Of a DNA stretch of 19,184 nt, positions 6,263 through 13,853 are shown piece by piece. A program made the position numbers and the translations under genes. Below the pieces are notes generated by a model that ran no database searches, had not been told where the DNA came from, and saw only the letters and a program-made list of their open reading frames with translations. Source of the stretch: Bacteroidota bacterium (lineage in GTDB: Bacteria > Bacteroidota > Ignavibacteria > SZUA-365); contig JAEYUG010000087.1 in NCBI GenBank assembly GCA_023432805.1, positions 1 through 19,184 of the forward strand, read 5' to 3'. Every line of letters begins with the position of its first letter. The first letter of the stretch is position 1.

Positions 6263-7981
6263 ATGAAGGACATTCAAGAGAAACTTGCCGTCGCGCGTGG
6301 AGAGAATCCCGCGGATCTCGTATTCACCAACGGTCGCATCGTCAACGTGCTCTCCGGGGAAATCCACGAGGGCGACGTGGCGGTGTCGGGTGGACGCATT
6401 GTCGGCATCGGCTCGTATGAAGGCCGCGTCGTGGTCGATCTCGCCGGCAGCTACATCGCACCTGCATTCATCGACGGACACATCCACCTCGAGAGCACGA
6501 TGCTCACCGTCGCCGAGTTTGCACGCGCAGTGGTTCCCCGTGGTACCGGTGCGGTAGTCACCGATCCCCACGAATACGCCAACGTCGTCGGCCTGCCCGG
6601 CATCGAGTACATCCTCGAATCCGCCAAGCACGTGCCCGTCGACGTCTTCGTCATGATGTCGTCGTGCGTACCCGCCACGCATCTGGAAACCTCCGGCGCC
6701 CGCCTCGGCCGTGACGACATCTTCCCCTACATGAGCCGCGAAAATGTGGCCGGCGTGGCCGAGATGATGAACTTCCCCGGCGTGTACAACGGCACCGAAA
6801 CCGAGCTCGGCAAGATCAACCTCGGCGTCAAGTTCGCGAAGATGGTCGACGGCCATTCGCCGGGACTGACAGGCGGGCTGCTCAACGCCTACATCCTCGC
6901 CGGCGTGACCAGCGACCACGAGTGCACGACGCTCGAGGAAGCGCGGGAAAAAGTGCGGCGCGGCATGCACGTGCTCGTGCGCGAAGGCACCGCCGAGCGG
7001 AATCTTCATGACATCCTGCCGTTGGTCACGGCCGCGAACGCGGTCAACTTCTCGTTCGCCACCGACGACAAGCATCCCGCAGATCTCGAGGACGAGGGAC
7101 ACATCGACCATCACGTGCGCGAGAGCATCCGTGCGGGACTCGATCCCATGCTCGCGATCCAGATGGCGACGATCAACACCGCGCGGCACTACCGCCTGCG
7201 CAACCACGGTGCGATCGCACCCCGCTGCCACGCGAACCTGGTCGTGTTCGATTCGCTCGAAGACATACGTCCCCGTCTCGTCTACTACCACGGCGATCTC
7301 GTCGCGCGCGACGGCGCGTATCTGCACGAGAAGGAGGATCCCGTCGCCTTTGCGGTGCTGACCGACACGATGCGGGTGAAGGATTTCACGATAGCGGATC
7401 TCGCCGTCGAGGCGCGCATCGGACAGATGAAGGTAATCGACATCGTACCGCGGCAGATCGTCACGACGGCTTCCCTCGTGGAGCCGAAGGTCGAGAACCA
7501 TGAGGTCGTGGCCGACGTCGAGCGCGACATCCTCAAACTTGTCGTGATCGAGCGGCATGCCGCCACGGGCAACATCGGGCATGGATTCGTGCGGGGATTC
7601 GGTCTCACGCGCGGTGCGATGGCCTCGACTGTTGCGCATGATGCGCACAACATCATCGTGGTCGGCACGAACGACAGGGACATGTACATCGCCGCGCTCG
7701 AGGTGATCCGCATGGGTGGCGGGCAGTGTGTGGTCGAAGGCGGGCAACTGATCGAGGAACTGCCGCTTCCGATCGCGGGGCTCGTGTCTCCCGAACCGTT
7801 GCACGAGGTGCGTGCGAAAGTCGACGCGCTGATCGCCGCGGCGTCGTCGATCGGGTGCGTGCTTCCGGATCCCTTCATGACATTGTCGTTCCTCGCGCTC
7901 TCGCCGATCCCCGCCCTGAAGGTCACCGACCTCGGGCTCGTCGACACCGAGCGCTTCGAAGTGACCGACCTCTTCGTCTGA
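6263..7981 (+). CDS. ade: Adenine deaminase
   Basis: The product is 572 residues, the usual size for Ade-type adenine deaminase, which converts adenine to hypoxanthine and ammonia in purine salvage. It belongs to the metal-dependent amidohydrolase superfamily. Visible motifs are LVFTNGRIVNVLSGEI, the metal-binding HIH at residues 73-75 in FIDGHIHLEST, TDPHEYANV, and DDKHPADL carrying the late-barrel Asp region. The C-terminal half (GFGLTRGAMASTVAHDAHNIIVVG) is typical of Ade. ATG codons stand at 6260 and 6263; GAGG at 6254-6257 favours the second. The reading frame is open upstream to 6092 through the repeat array, but that extension is an artefact. mutS follows after 13 nt and is probably co-transcribed. 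Confidence 0.96.
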   Translation: MKDIQEKLAVARGENPADLVFTNGRIVNVLSGEIHEGDVAVSGGRIVGIGSYEGRVVVDLAGSYIAPAFIDGHIHLESTMLTVAEFARAVVPRGTGAVVTDPHEYANVVGLPGIEYILESAKHVPVDVFVMMSSCVPATHLETSGARLGRDDIFPYMSRENVAGVAEMMNFPGVYNGTETELGKINLGVKFAKMVDGHSPGLTGGLLNAYILAGVTSDHECTTLEEAREKVRRGMHVLVREGTAERNLHDILPLVTAANAVNFSFATDDKHPADLEDEGHIDHHVRESIRAGLDPMLAIQMATINTARHYRLRNHGAIAPRCHANLVVFDSLEDIRPRLVYYHGDLVARDGAYLHEKEDPVAFAVLTDTMRVKDFTIADLAVEARIGQMKVIDIVPRQIVTTASLVEPKVENHEVVADVERDILKLVVIERHAATGNIGHGFVRGFGLTRGAMASTVAHDAHNIIVVGTNDRDMYIAALEVIRMGGGQCVVEGGQLIEELPLPIAGLVSPEPLHEVRAKVDALIAAASSIGCVLPDPFMTLSFLALSPIPALKVTDLGLVDTERFEVTDLFV

Positions 7982-7994
7982 GCGCACGCATCGC

Positions 7995-10610
7995 ATGTCC
8001 ACACCCCTGATGAGGCAGTACCAGGGGATCAAATCCGACTATCCGGATGCGATCCTCCTTTTTCGTATGGGCGACTTCTTCGAGACGTTTGAAGAAGACG
8101 CCATCATCACTTCCCGCGTGCTCGGCATCACGCTCACGCGCCGTGGAAACGGCGCGGCGGGCGAGGTGCCGCTGGCAGGATTCCCGCACCATGCGCTCGA
8201 CGCCTATCTTCCGAAGCTCGTGCGGGCCGGCTACAGGGTGGCGCTCTGCGAGCAGATGGAGGATCCCCGCCAGGCCAAGGGCATCGTCAAGCGCGATGTG
8301 GTCGAGGTGGTCACACCGGGCGTGGTGTTCAGCGACAAGCTGCTCGATCACAAGAACCACACCTTTCTCGCGGCGCTGGCCCTGCGCGATGACCGGGCGG
8401 GCGTGGCGTTCGTTGATGCCTCCACCGGAGACTTCTTTACGTCGGAGTTTGCCTTCGATGCGTTGCGGGATCAGCTCGAGGCCATTTCGCCGGGCGAGAT
8501 TCTCGTGGCGAAGAAGGATGCCGACCGGGTGCGCGGGCTCTTCGGGCGGCATCTTCCGAACGCACCGCAGACGAAGCTCGACGACTGGCTCTACACGCGG
8601 GATGTCGGCTACGAGCTGCTGACGGCGCATTTCGGCACGCAGAGTCTGAAGGGATTCGGCATCGAGACGATGGATCTCGGCATTGTCGCCGCGGGGGCGG
8701 CGCTGCACTATCTGCGCGAGACGCAGAAGGCGGCGCTGCCGCATCTGCGTACGCTGCGGCGTTACCTGCCCGACGACCACATCACGTTGGATGCGGCCAC
8801 ACGCCGCAATCTCGAGATCACCGCGGCCATGGGCGAGGGCGGAAAGACCGGGACGCTCGTTGCGACACTCGACCGGACGGGAACGTCCATGGGTGCCCGG
8901 CTCTTCAAGTACTGGGTCACGCATCCTCTCCGCCGGCTCGATGCGGTGCAGCAGCGGCTGGAGGCGGTGCGCGAGTGCGTGGCCGGTCTCGAGATGCGGA
9001 TGACCGTCACGGGCCTCCTGCGTGAGATGGCCGATCTGGAGCGGCTCATCGGCAAGGTGTGCACGGGGCGGGCGCTTCCGCGGGATCTTGCGGTGCTCGC
9101 CCTGAGTCTGCGGCGCGTGGGTCCGCTCGAAGCGGCGGTCGTTTCCGCCACATCCACACTGCTTGTGGACGTGCGTGCACAGCTCGATCCCATGACGGAC
9201 GTGATTGCACGCATCGAGCAAGCGCTGGTCGACGATCCCCCGGCGACCGTGACCGACGGCGGGGTGATCCGCACGGGCTTCCATCCCGAGCTCGACGAGA
9301 TCCGTGACATCGCGCAGCACGGCAAGGAGTGGATGGCGCGGTATCAGGAGCGGCTGCGCGAGGAGACGGGCATTGGATCGCTGAAGGTCGAGTACAACCG
9401 GCAGTTCGGGTTCTACATCAACGTGTCGAAGGCGAATTTCGACAAGGTGCCGGCCTCGTTCGTGCGGCGGCAGACGCTGGTGAACGCCGAACGCTACACG
9501 ACGCCGGAGTTGCAGGAGTACGAGGACAAGGTGCTGAACGCGCGCGAGCAGATTCTGCGGATCGAGGCGGAGCTGTTCAACGAGCTGCGGCTGCGCGTGG
9601 CCGACGAGGCGGGACGGGTGCAGACGCTGGCGCGTGCGCTGGCGGTGCTCGACTGTGTGGTGTCGCTCGCTGTGGTGGCCGACGAGTACGGGTATGTGTG
9701 TCCCGCAGTGAACGACGGCGATGAGATCGTGATCGAACAGGGGCGGCATCCCGTGGTGGAGCGGATGCTGCCGCCGGGCGAGCGCTTCGTGGCCAACGAC
9801 GTGCGGCTGTCGGCGGCCGATCAGATCATGATCATCACCGGTCCCAACATGAGCGGCAAGAGCACGTATTTGCGGCAGACGGGACTGATCGTGCTACTGG
9901 CGCAGATCGGGAGTTTCGTGCCGGCGGCGCGTGCCGAGATCGGGCTGGTGGACCGGATCTTCACGCGGGTGGGGGCTTCCGACAACATCGCGGCGGGAGA
10001 GAGCACGTTTCTCGTGGAGATGCAGGAGGCTGCGAACATCCTCAACAACGCGACGCCTAAGAGTCTGGTGCTGCTCGATGAGATCGGGCGCGGCACGTCG
10101 ACCTTCGACGGGATTTCGATCGCGTGGGCGATGACCGAGTTCCTGCATGACCATCCCGAGTCGCGCGCGCGCACGCTGTTCGCCACGCACTATCACGAGC
10201 TGAACGAGATGGCCGACATCTTCGCGCGCATCCGCAATCTGAAGGTCGAGGTGCGCGAGTACAAGGACAAGGTGATCTTTCTGCGGACGGTTTCGGAGGG
10301 AACGGCCGACCACAGCTACGGCATCCAGGTGGCGCAGATGGCGGGGCTGCCGGCGCAGGTGATCGCGCGCGCGAAGGATGTGCTCAAGACACTGGAGGGA
10401 CAGGATCTGACGGTGCTCGTGGCGCGCGACGACGAGGAGGCGCAGCAGCGCATCGCCGAGCGGAAGCGGGGTCCCCTGCAAATCAGTCTCTTCGAGGCGA
10501 GCGACATGGAGATCAAAGACCGTCTGCGTGCGGTCGATGTGCACGCACTCAGCCCCGTACAGGCCTGGGAGACCCTCGAAGCCCTCAAGAAACTTGCGGA
10601 AGGGCGGTAG
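7995..10610 (+). CDS. mutS: DNA mismatch repair ATPase MutS
   Basis: The full-length MutS is 871 residues. The N-terminal mismatch-binding domain has the Phe-X-Glu motif (FFE at 28-30 within FRMGDFFETF). Connector, lever and clamp domains follow, with the clamp motif EYNRQFGFYI. The ATPase domain has Walker A TGPNMSGKST (615-624), SDNIAAGESTFLVEM, Walker B LVLLDEIGRGTST and the ATHYHEL switch. A C-terminal beta-clamp binding motif, QISLF, sits at 829-833. The protein recognises mispairs and starts repair with MutL. No motif is missing, so it should be functional. It lies 13 nt behind ade with no recognisable Shine-Dalgarno sequence, and its stop codon directly abuts the stop codon of the convergent ABC exporter. 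Confidence 0.98.
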   Translation: MSTPLMRQYQGIKSDYPDAILLFRMGDFFETFEEDAIITSRVLGITLTRRGNGAAGEVPLAGFPHHALDAYLPKLVRAGYRVALCEQMEDPRQAKGIVKRDVVEVVTPGVVFSDKLLDHKNHTFLAALALRDDRAGVAFVDASTGDFFTSEFAFDALRDQLEAISPGEILVAKKDADRVRGLFGRHLPNAPQTKLDDWLYTRDVGYELLTAHFGTQSLKGFGIETMDLGIVAAGAALHYLRETQKAALPHLRTLRRYLPDDHITLDAATRRNLEITAAMGEGGKTGTLVATLDRTGTSMGARLFKYWVTHPLRRLDAVQQRLEAVRECVAGLEMRMTVTGLLREMADLERLIGKVCTGRALPRDLAVLALSLRRVGPLEAAVVSATSTLLVDVRAQLDPMTDVIARIEQALVDDPPATVTDGGVIRTGFHPELDEIRDIAQHGKEWMARYQERLREETGIGSLKVEYNRQFGFYINVSKANFDKVPASFVRRQTLVNAERYTTPELQEYEDKVLNAREQILRIEAELFNELRLRVADEAGRVQTLARALAVLDCVVSLAVVADEYGYVCPAVNDGDEIVIEQGRHPVVERMLPPGERFVANDVRLSAADQIMIITGPNMSGKSTYLRQTGLIVLLAQIGSFVPAARAEIGLVDRIFTRVGASDNIAAGESTFLVEMQEAANILNNATPKSLVLLDEIGRGTSTFDGISIAWAMTEFLHDHPESRARTLFATHYHELNEMADIFARIRNLKVEVREYKDKVIFLRTVSEGTADHSYGIQVAQMAGLPAQVIARAKDVLKTLEGQDLTVLVARDDEEAQQRIAERKRGPLQISLFEASDMEIKDRLRAVDVHALSPVQAWETLEALKKLAEGR

Positions 10611-12353
10611 TCAGGCGGCTTCGCCGACCTGCTGGCGCCACATGGCGTAATAGAGTCCCTTGCGCGCGACGAGATCGTCGTGCGTGCCGCTCTCGACGAT
10701 TGCGCCGCGCTCGAGCACGTGGATCGTGTCGGCGTGCATGACAGTTGACAGGCGATGTGCGATGAGCACGGTGATCATGTCGCCGCGTGCCGAGATGTCG
10801 CGGATGGTGGAGGCGATGTCTTCTTCGGTCAGGGAGTCGAGCGCGCTCGTGGCTTCGTCGAAGACGAGCAGATCCGGTCGCCGCAGCAGCGCACGGGCGA
10901 TGGAGAGGCGCTGCTTCTCGCCGCCGGAGACCTTCACGCCGTTTTCGCCGAGCAGGGAATCGAGTCCGCGATCGGCCCGTGCGAGCAGGGTGTCGCAGGC
11001 GGCCTGATGCAGCACGGTGAGCACCTCGTCGTCGGTGGCGTGCGGATTGACGAAGAGCAGATTCTCGCGGATGCTTCCGCTGAAGAGTTGCGTGTCTTGT
11101 GACACCAGTCCGATGCGTGCGCGCAGCGCGTCGAGATCGATCTCGGTTCCCGCCACGCCGTTGTAGGCGACGACGCCGTCTGAGGGACGGTACAATCCCA
11201 CCAGCAACTTGATGAGCGTGGTCTTGCCCGCGCCCGAGGGTCCCACAAACGCAATGGTCTCGCCGCGTCCCGCAGTGAAGCTCACCTCGCGCAGAGCGTG
11301 CGCAGTGCCGCCCGTGTGGCGGAAGGACACGCGATCGAAGGTGACGGTATCGACGGCGGTGACGGGCACGGGGTGTGCGGGGCGCTCCTCGACCGGGCGC
11401 TGCATGAGCTGTTCGAAGTTCTCGAGACTGATTTCGGCTTCGCGGTAGATGTTGATGATGTCGCCGACGCTCTGCAGGGGACCGAAGAGGAAGAACGAGT
11501 AGATCCACAGCGAGAAGAACTGGCCGAAGGTGAGTTCCTGCGCGAAGATGAGGTAGAGCATGAAGCCGAGCAGGAGTGTGCGCACGGCGTTGACGACGGT
11601 GCCCTGCACGAAGCTGAGGCTGCGGATGTACTTGACCTTGCGCAGTTCGAGGGCGAGGATGCGGTCGGTGGTGCCGTTGAGGCGGGAGATCTCCTGCGCG
11701 GCGAGTCCCAGGCTCTTGATCAGTTCGATGTTGCGGAGTGATTCGGTGGTGGATCCCGCCAGTGCGGCGGTTTCGCTGACGATGCTTTTCTGCACGCGCT
11801 TGATGCGGCGGCTGAGCACCGAGCTGAGCCATCCCAGCAGCGGCACGGCCGAGAAGTACACGGGTGCGATGAGCCAGTGGATGCTGAAGGCGTAGACCAT
11901 GACGAACACGACGCCGACGAGCGTGGTGAAGAGGATGTTGATGACGGCCGAGATGAGTCGCTCGGCGTCGGTACGGCATTTCTGGAGGATGCCGAGGGTT
12001 TCGCCGCTGCGCTGGTCTTCGAACGCCGCGTAGGGCAGGGCGAGCGAGTGGCGGAGTCCGTCGCTGTAGATGGCGGCCCCCACGCGCTGCGTGATCACGT
12101 TGATGACGTAATCCTGGAAGTTCTTTGCTACGCGCGAGACGAAGGCGACGCCGACGGCTGCGGCGAGCAGGAGGCCGACGCCGGAGAGGAACTCCTGCTG
12201 CGAATACTCCTGAAACCGTGCGACATAGGTGTCGATGATGTGCCGGAAGATCAGGGGATCGAGCAGCGAGAACACCTGGTTGATCGACGCCAGCACAAGT
12301 GCGATGAGCGTCAGCCAGCGGTGGCGTCGGATGTAGGAGAGGAGTAGGCGCAT
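10611..12353 (-). CDS. MsbA-like ABC exporter half-transporter (TMD-NBD)
   Basis: The product is 580 residues. The N-terminal half has about six transmembrane segments of the ABC exporter fold (first segment after MRLLLSYIRRHRW). The C-terminal half is the ATPase: Walker A GPSGAGKT at 371-378, Q-loop VSQDTQLF, signature SGGEKQ at 476-481, Walker B LLVFDEATSALDS and switch His in IAHRLST. The fused half-transporter format means it works as a homodimer or with a similar partner; no partner gene lies beside it. Substrates of this family include lipids, lipid A precursors, drugs and peptides, and the sequence does not decide between them. The gene stands 81 nt downstream of hicB on the same strand, so read-through from the toxin-antitoxin operon is possible. 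The 3' end meets mutS with no spacer. Confidence 0.95.
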   Translation of the reverse strand: MRLLLSYIRRHRWLTLIALVLASINQVFSLLDPLIFRHIIDTYVARFQEYSQQEFLSGVGLLLAAAVGVAFVSRVAKNFQDYVINVITQRVGAAIYSDGLRHSLALPYAAFEDQRSGETLGILQKCRTDAERLISAVINILFTTLVGVVFVMVYAFSIHWLIAPVYFSAVPLLGWLSSVLSRRIKRVQKSIVSETAALAGSTTESLRNIELIKSLGLAAQEISRLNGTTDRILALELRKVKYIRSLSFVQGTVVNAVRTLLLGFMLYLIFAQELTFGQFFSLWIYSFFLFGPLQSVGDIINIYREAEISLENFEQLMQRPVEERPAHPVPVTAVDTVTFDRVSFRHTGGTAHALREVSFTAGRGETIAFVGPSGAGKTTLIKLLVGLYRPSDGVVAYNGVAGTEIDLDALRARIGLVSQDTQLFSGSIRENLLFVNPHATDDEVLTVLHQAACDTLLARADRGLDSLLGENGVKVSGGEKQRLSIARALLRRPDLLVFDEATSALDSLTEEDIASTIRDISARGDMITVLIAHRLSTVMHADTIHVLERGAIVESGTHDDLVARKGLYYAMWRQQVGEAA

Positions 12354-12434
12354 GAGAGACTCAGTTCCACAACATACGCATCCCTCGAATGGTTCACGTA
12401 TCGGTGTGGCCTTGCAGCGCCTTCACACTGATTG

Positions 12435-12836
12435 TCAGTGGGCGGCTGTTTTGCGACGTGCAGTCCGGTGTTCTTCGGTGTCGGAGGGGGCGCCGTACGG
12501 CATCCGCAATTCACGAGCAACGTACTCGGATACTGCACGGAGCACGACGCTATTGATGCTCAGATGCTCGGCGTGGGCGAGGTCTGAAACGGAGCGATGC
12601 AGTTCTTCAGGCATACGCACCAGAAAACGCCCGGAAAACGGTTTGTCGGGCTCTTCCCCGCGTTCTGCACAGAATGCAAGATAATCGTCGATGGAGTCGC
12701 GAAACGCCTGCTCTATTTCATCCGGGGTCGATCCCTGGAATGTGATCACATCACGCGTTCCGAGAACCTCGCCGTGGAAGATGCGAGCGTCTTCAATGTA
12801 CTCCACCCGTCCTCTGTAATTCTTGTATTCGAGCAT
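12435..12836 (-). CDS. hicB: HicB-family antitoxin
   Basis: The product is 133 residues. The N-terminal HicB fold (EYKNYRGRVEYIEDARIFHGEVLGTRDVITFQG shown here in part: GRVEYIEDARIFHGEV) precedes the helical DEIEQAFRDSIDDYLAFC segment. A C-terminal ribbon-helix-helix DNA-binding part (GRFLVRMPEELHRSVSDLA, then SINSVVLRAVSEYV) follows. A polar tail of about 22 residues ends the protein. It should neutralise HicA and repress the operon. A clear ribosome binding site (AGGAG, complement of 12845-12849) lies eight nt upstream of the ATG. It follows hicA by 35 nt, the toxin-first order typical of hicAB. Confidence 0.92.
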   Translation of the reverse strand: MLEYKNYRGRVEYIEDARIFHGEVLGTRDVITFQGSTPDEIEQAFRDSIDDYLAFCAERGEEPDKPFSGRFLVRMPEELHRSVSDLAHAEHLSINSVVLRAVSEYVARELRMPYGAPSDTEEHRTARRKTAAH

Positions 12837-12844
12837 GTGGTCAA

Positions 12845-12849
12845 CTCCT
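12845..12849 (-). promoter_or_regulatory. Ribosome binding site of hicB
   Basis: The minus strand reads AGGAG eight nt before the hicB ATG. It is stronger than anything in front of hicA, which would favour antitoxin excess. Confidence 0.6.
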
Positions 12850-12871
12850 CTGAACAGGCTTTCTGCCCATT

Positions 12872-13141
12872 TTACTCATGAACATTCTCCGGTGATATGT
12901 GTGCGCGTTCAAGGAAGATCCGCACCGATGTCACCTGTCCGCGATCCGTTACACGCTCTGGATGCGGCCGGTGAAAAACCGCCCTCACTCCGTTCAGGAC
13001 GACCCGTACTCGTGATCCGCGACCTTCCTCCATCGTTGCTCCGAGCGCGCGGAGCAGGGCTTCGACGTCCCGCCACGCAAGGTCAGAACGTGGAGGCCGC
13101 TCGAAAATGGCGGTGAGTATTCGGTGCTGTTTCCTGTTCAT
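12872..13141 (-). CDS. hicA: HicA-family toxin (mRNA interferase)
   Basis: The product is 89 residues. It matches the longer HicA subfamily by pattern: RILTAIFERPPRSDLAWRDV, then LLRALGA, EGRGSRVRVVLNG and the FHRPHP box with His57 and His60, followed by RIFLERA. HicA folds as a small double-stranded-RNA-binding-like domain and cleaves mRNA when free of HicB. In classic short HicA the catalytic His follows GS; here GSR occupies that place, which I recall as normal for this subfamily. The region after FHRPHP reads PERVTDRGQV, somewhat different from the usual KEAKPYQV-type sequence, so activity should not be assumed. It is the first gene of the hicA-hicB operon and is preceded by a promoter with two tandem repeats. 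Confidence 0.85.
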   Translation of the reverse strand: MNRKQHRILTAIFERPPRSDLAWRDVEALLRALGATMEEGRGSRVRVVLNGVRAVFHRPHPERVTDRGQVTSVRIFLERAHISPENVHE

Positions 13142-13170
13142 TCGCGCTCACATCCCGGCCATATAATCAA

Positions 13171-13196
13171 TGATACCAAGATATGATACCAAGATA
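13171..13196 (-). promoter_or_regulatory. Tandem 13-bp direct repeats, likely HicB operator
   Basis: TGATACCAAGATA occurs twice without a gap (13171-13183 and 13184-13196), covering the spacer and -10 element of the hicA promoter. Ribbon-helix-helix repressors commonly bind direct repeats, so autoregulation by HicB is the natural reading. Confidence 0.6.
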
Positions 13197-13206
13197 TGAA
13201 TGTCAA
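13176..13206 (-). promoter_or_regulatory. hicAB promoter
   Basis: On the minus strand: TTGACA (13206-13201), 17 bases, TATCTT (13183-13178) continuing as TATCTTGG. Transcription should begin near 13170, about 30 nt before hicA. Confidence 0.6.
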
Positions 13207-13241
13207 TACGTGAATGGGTGGCCCAGATGGCTTCCGATGGT

Positions 13242-13266
13242 GGGGGCGGGAGGGGGAGGCGGGGGG
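13242..13266 (+). other. G-quadruplex-forming tract between divergent promoters
   Basis: Four G-runs of 5, 3, 5 and 6 bases are separated by loops of 1, 1 and 4 bases, ending one base before the TTGACA of the regulator promoter. This satisfies the standard G3+N1-7 quadruplex rule on the plus strand. Confidence 0.6.
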
Positions 13267-13267
13267 C

Positions 13268-13296
13268 TTGACATTGAGCGGGGGAGTCCGTAGTAT
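13268..13296 (+). promoter_or_regulatory. Promoter of the acyl-CoA operon
   Basis: A perfect TTGACA (13268-13273), 17 bases, then TAGTAT (13291-13296). Transcription would start about 13303, inside the inverted-repeat operator and about 33 nt before the regulator's ATG. Confidence 0.65.
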
Positions 13297-13332
13297 GTTT
13301 CCATCGTTTGAAAAATTTCAAACGATGGAAAC
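13297..13332 (+). promoter_or_regulatory. Perfect 17-bp inverted repeat, operator for the GbsR/MarR regulator
   Basis: Arms 13297-13313 and 13316-13332 are perfect inverted repeats of GTTTCCATCGTTTGAAA around an AA centre. The site starts right behind the -10 element, spans the expected transcription start and ends three bases before the regulator's ATG. This is a textbook position for autorepression; in RNA it would also fold into a hairpin. Confidence 0.75.
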
Positions 13333-13335
13333 AGG

Positions 13336-13836
13336 ATGACGAGATCCGCAATCCATATCGAGAAGAAGTTCGTCGAGGAATTCGGTAATCTGTACGCGTC
13401 GTACGGACTCAAGCGCCTCAACGGCATGATCGTCGGACTGCTGCTGGCGAGCGAGGAGCCGGTGTCGCTCGACGACATCGCGCGCCGCCTCGGCCGCAGC
13501 AAGGGTCCCATTTCCGTGGCGGTGCGCCAGCTCGCCTCGCTCGGCCTCGTGCAGCGCGTGGCGGGACCCGAGAACCGCCGCGACTACTACCGTGCCGACG
13601 ACGACATCTTCTACAGCAACCACAAGCTCAACATGCGCACCGTGCGCCGCAACCGCGCCATCGCCGAGCGTTTTCTCGGCGAGATCCGCGAGGCGGGCGA
13701 CGGCCACCGCGCGATGGAAGAGAACCTGCGCCGTATGCATGCCTTCTACACGCTGATGGAATCGTTCTACAGCGGCTTCGCCGCGGAATGGGAACGTACC
13801 CGCACGACGGCCGCACGCAGCGAACGCACCCCATGA
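13336..13836 (+). CDS. GbsR/MarR-family transcriptional regulator
   Basis: The product is 166 residues. A winged helix-turn-helix occupies about 45-86 (SLDDIARRLGRSKGPISVAV, then LASLGLVQRV and the NRRDYY wing), in the form seen in GbsR-type MarR relatives. The C-terminal half is helical and probably carries dimerisation and effector binding. It is the first gene of a plus-strand operon with acyl-CoA genes, so the effector may be the transported acid or its CoA ester (inference). It likely binds the perfect inverted repeat at 13297-13332. No Shine-Dalgarno sequence stands at normal distance; an AGG directly abuts the ATG. The stop codon overlaps an ATG that opens a six-codon mini-ORF leading to the next gene. 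Confidence 0.9.
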   Translation: MTRSAIHIEKKFVEEFGNLYASYGLKRLNGMIVGLLLASEEPVSLDDIARRLGRSKGPISVAVRQLASLGLVQRVAGPENRRDYYRADDDIFYSNHKLNMRTVRRNRAIAERFLGEIREAGDGHRAMEENLRRMHAFYTLMESFYSGFAAEWERTRTTAARSERTP

Positions 13837-13853
13837 CCCTGCGCACCCCATGA
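13833..13853 (+). other. Six-codon mini-ORF chaining two ATGA junctions
   Basis: ATG at 13833 overlaps the regulator's TGA, runs six codons (MTLRTP) and ends with TGA at 13851-13853, which overlaps the ATG of the synthase at 13850. It arose from a duplication: CGCACCCCATGACC occurs at 13825-13838 and 13842-13855. It may bridge translational coupling or be a meaningless by-product. Confidence 0.4.

Noticed and set aside
6245..8032. 595-codon minus-strand open frame
   Set aside because: It is antisense to adenine deaminase, which has full family motifs on the plus strand.
7923..9749. 608-codon minus-strand open frame
   Set aside because: It is antisense to mutS; no recognisable domain and typical high-GC shadow composition.
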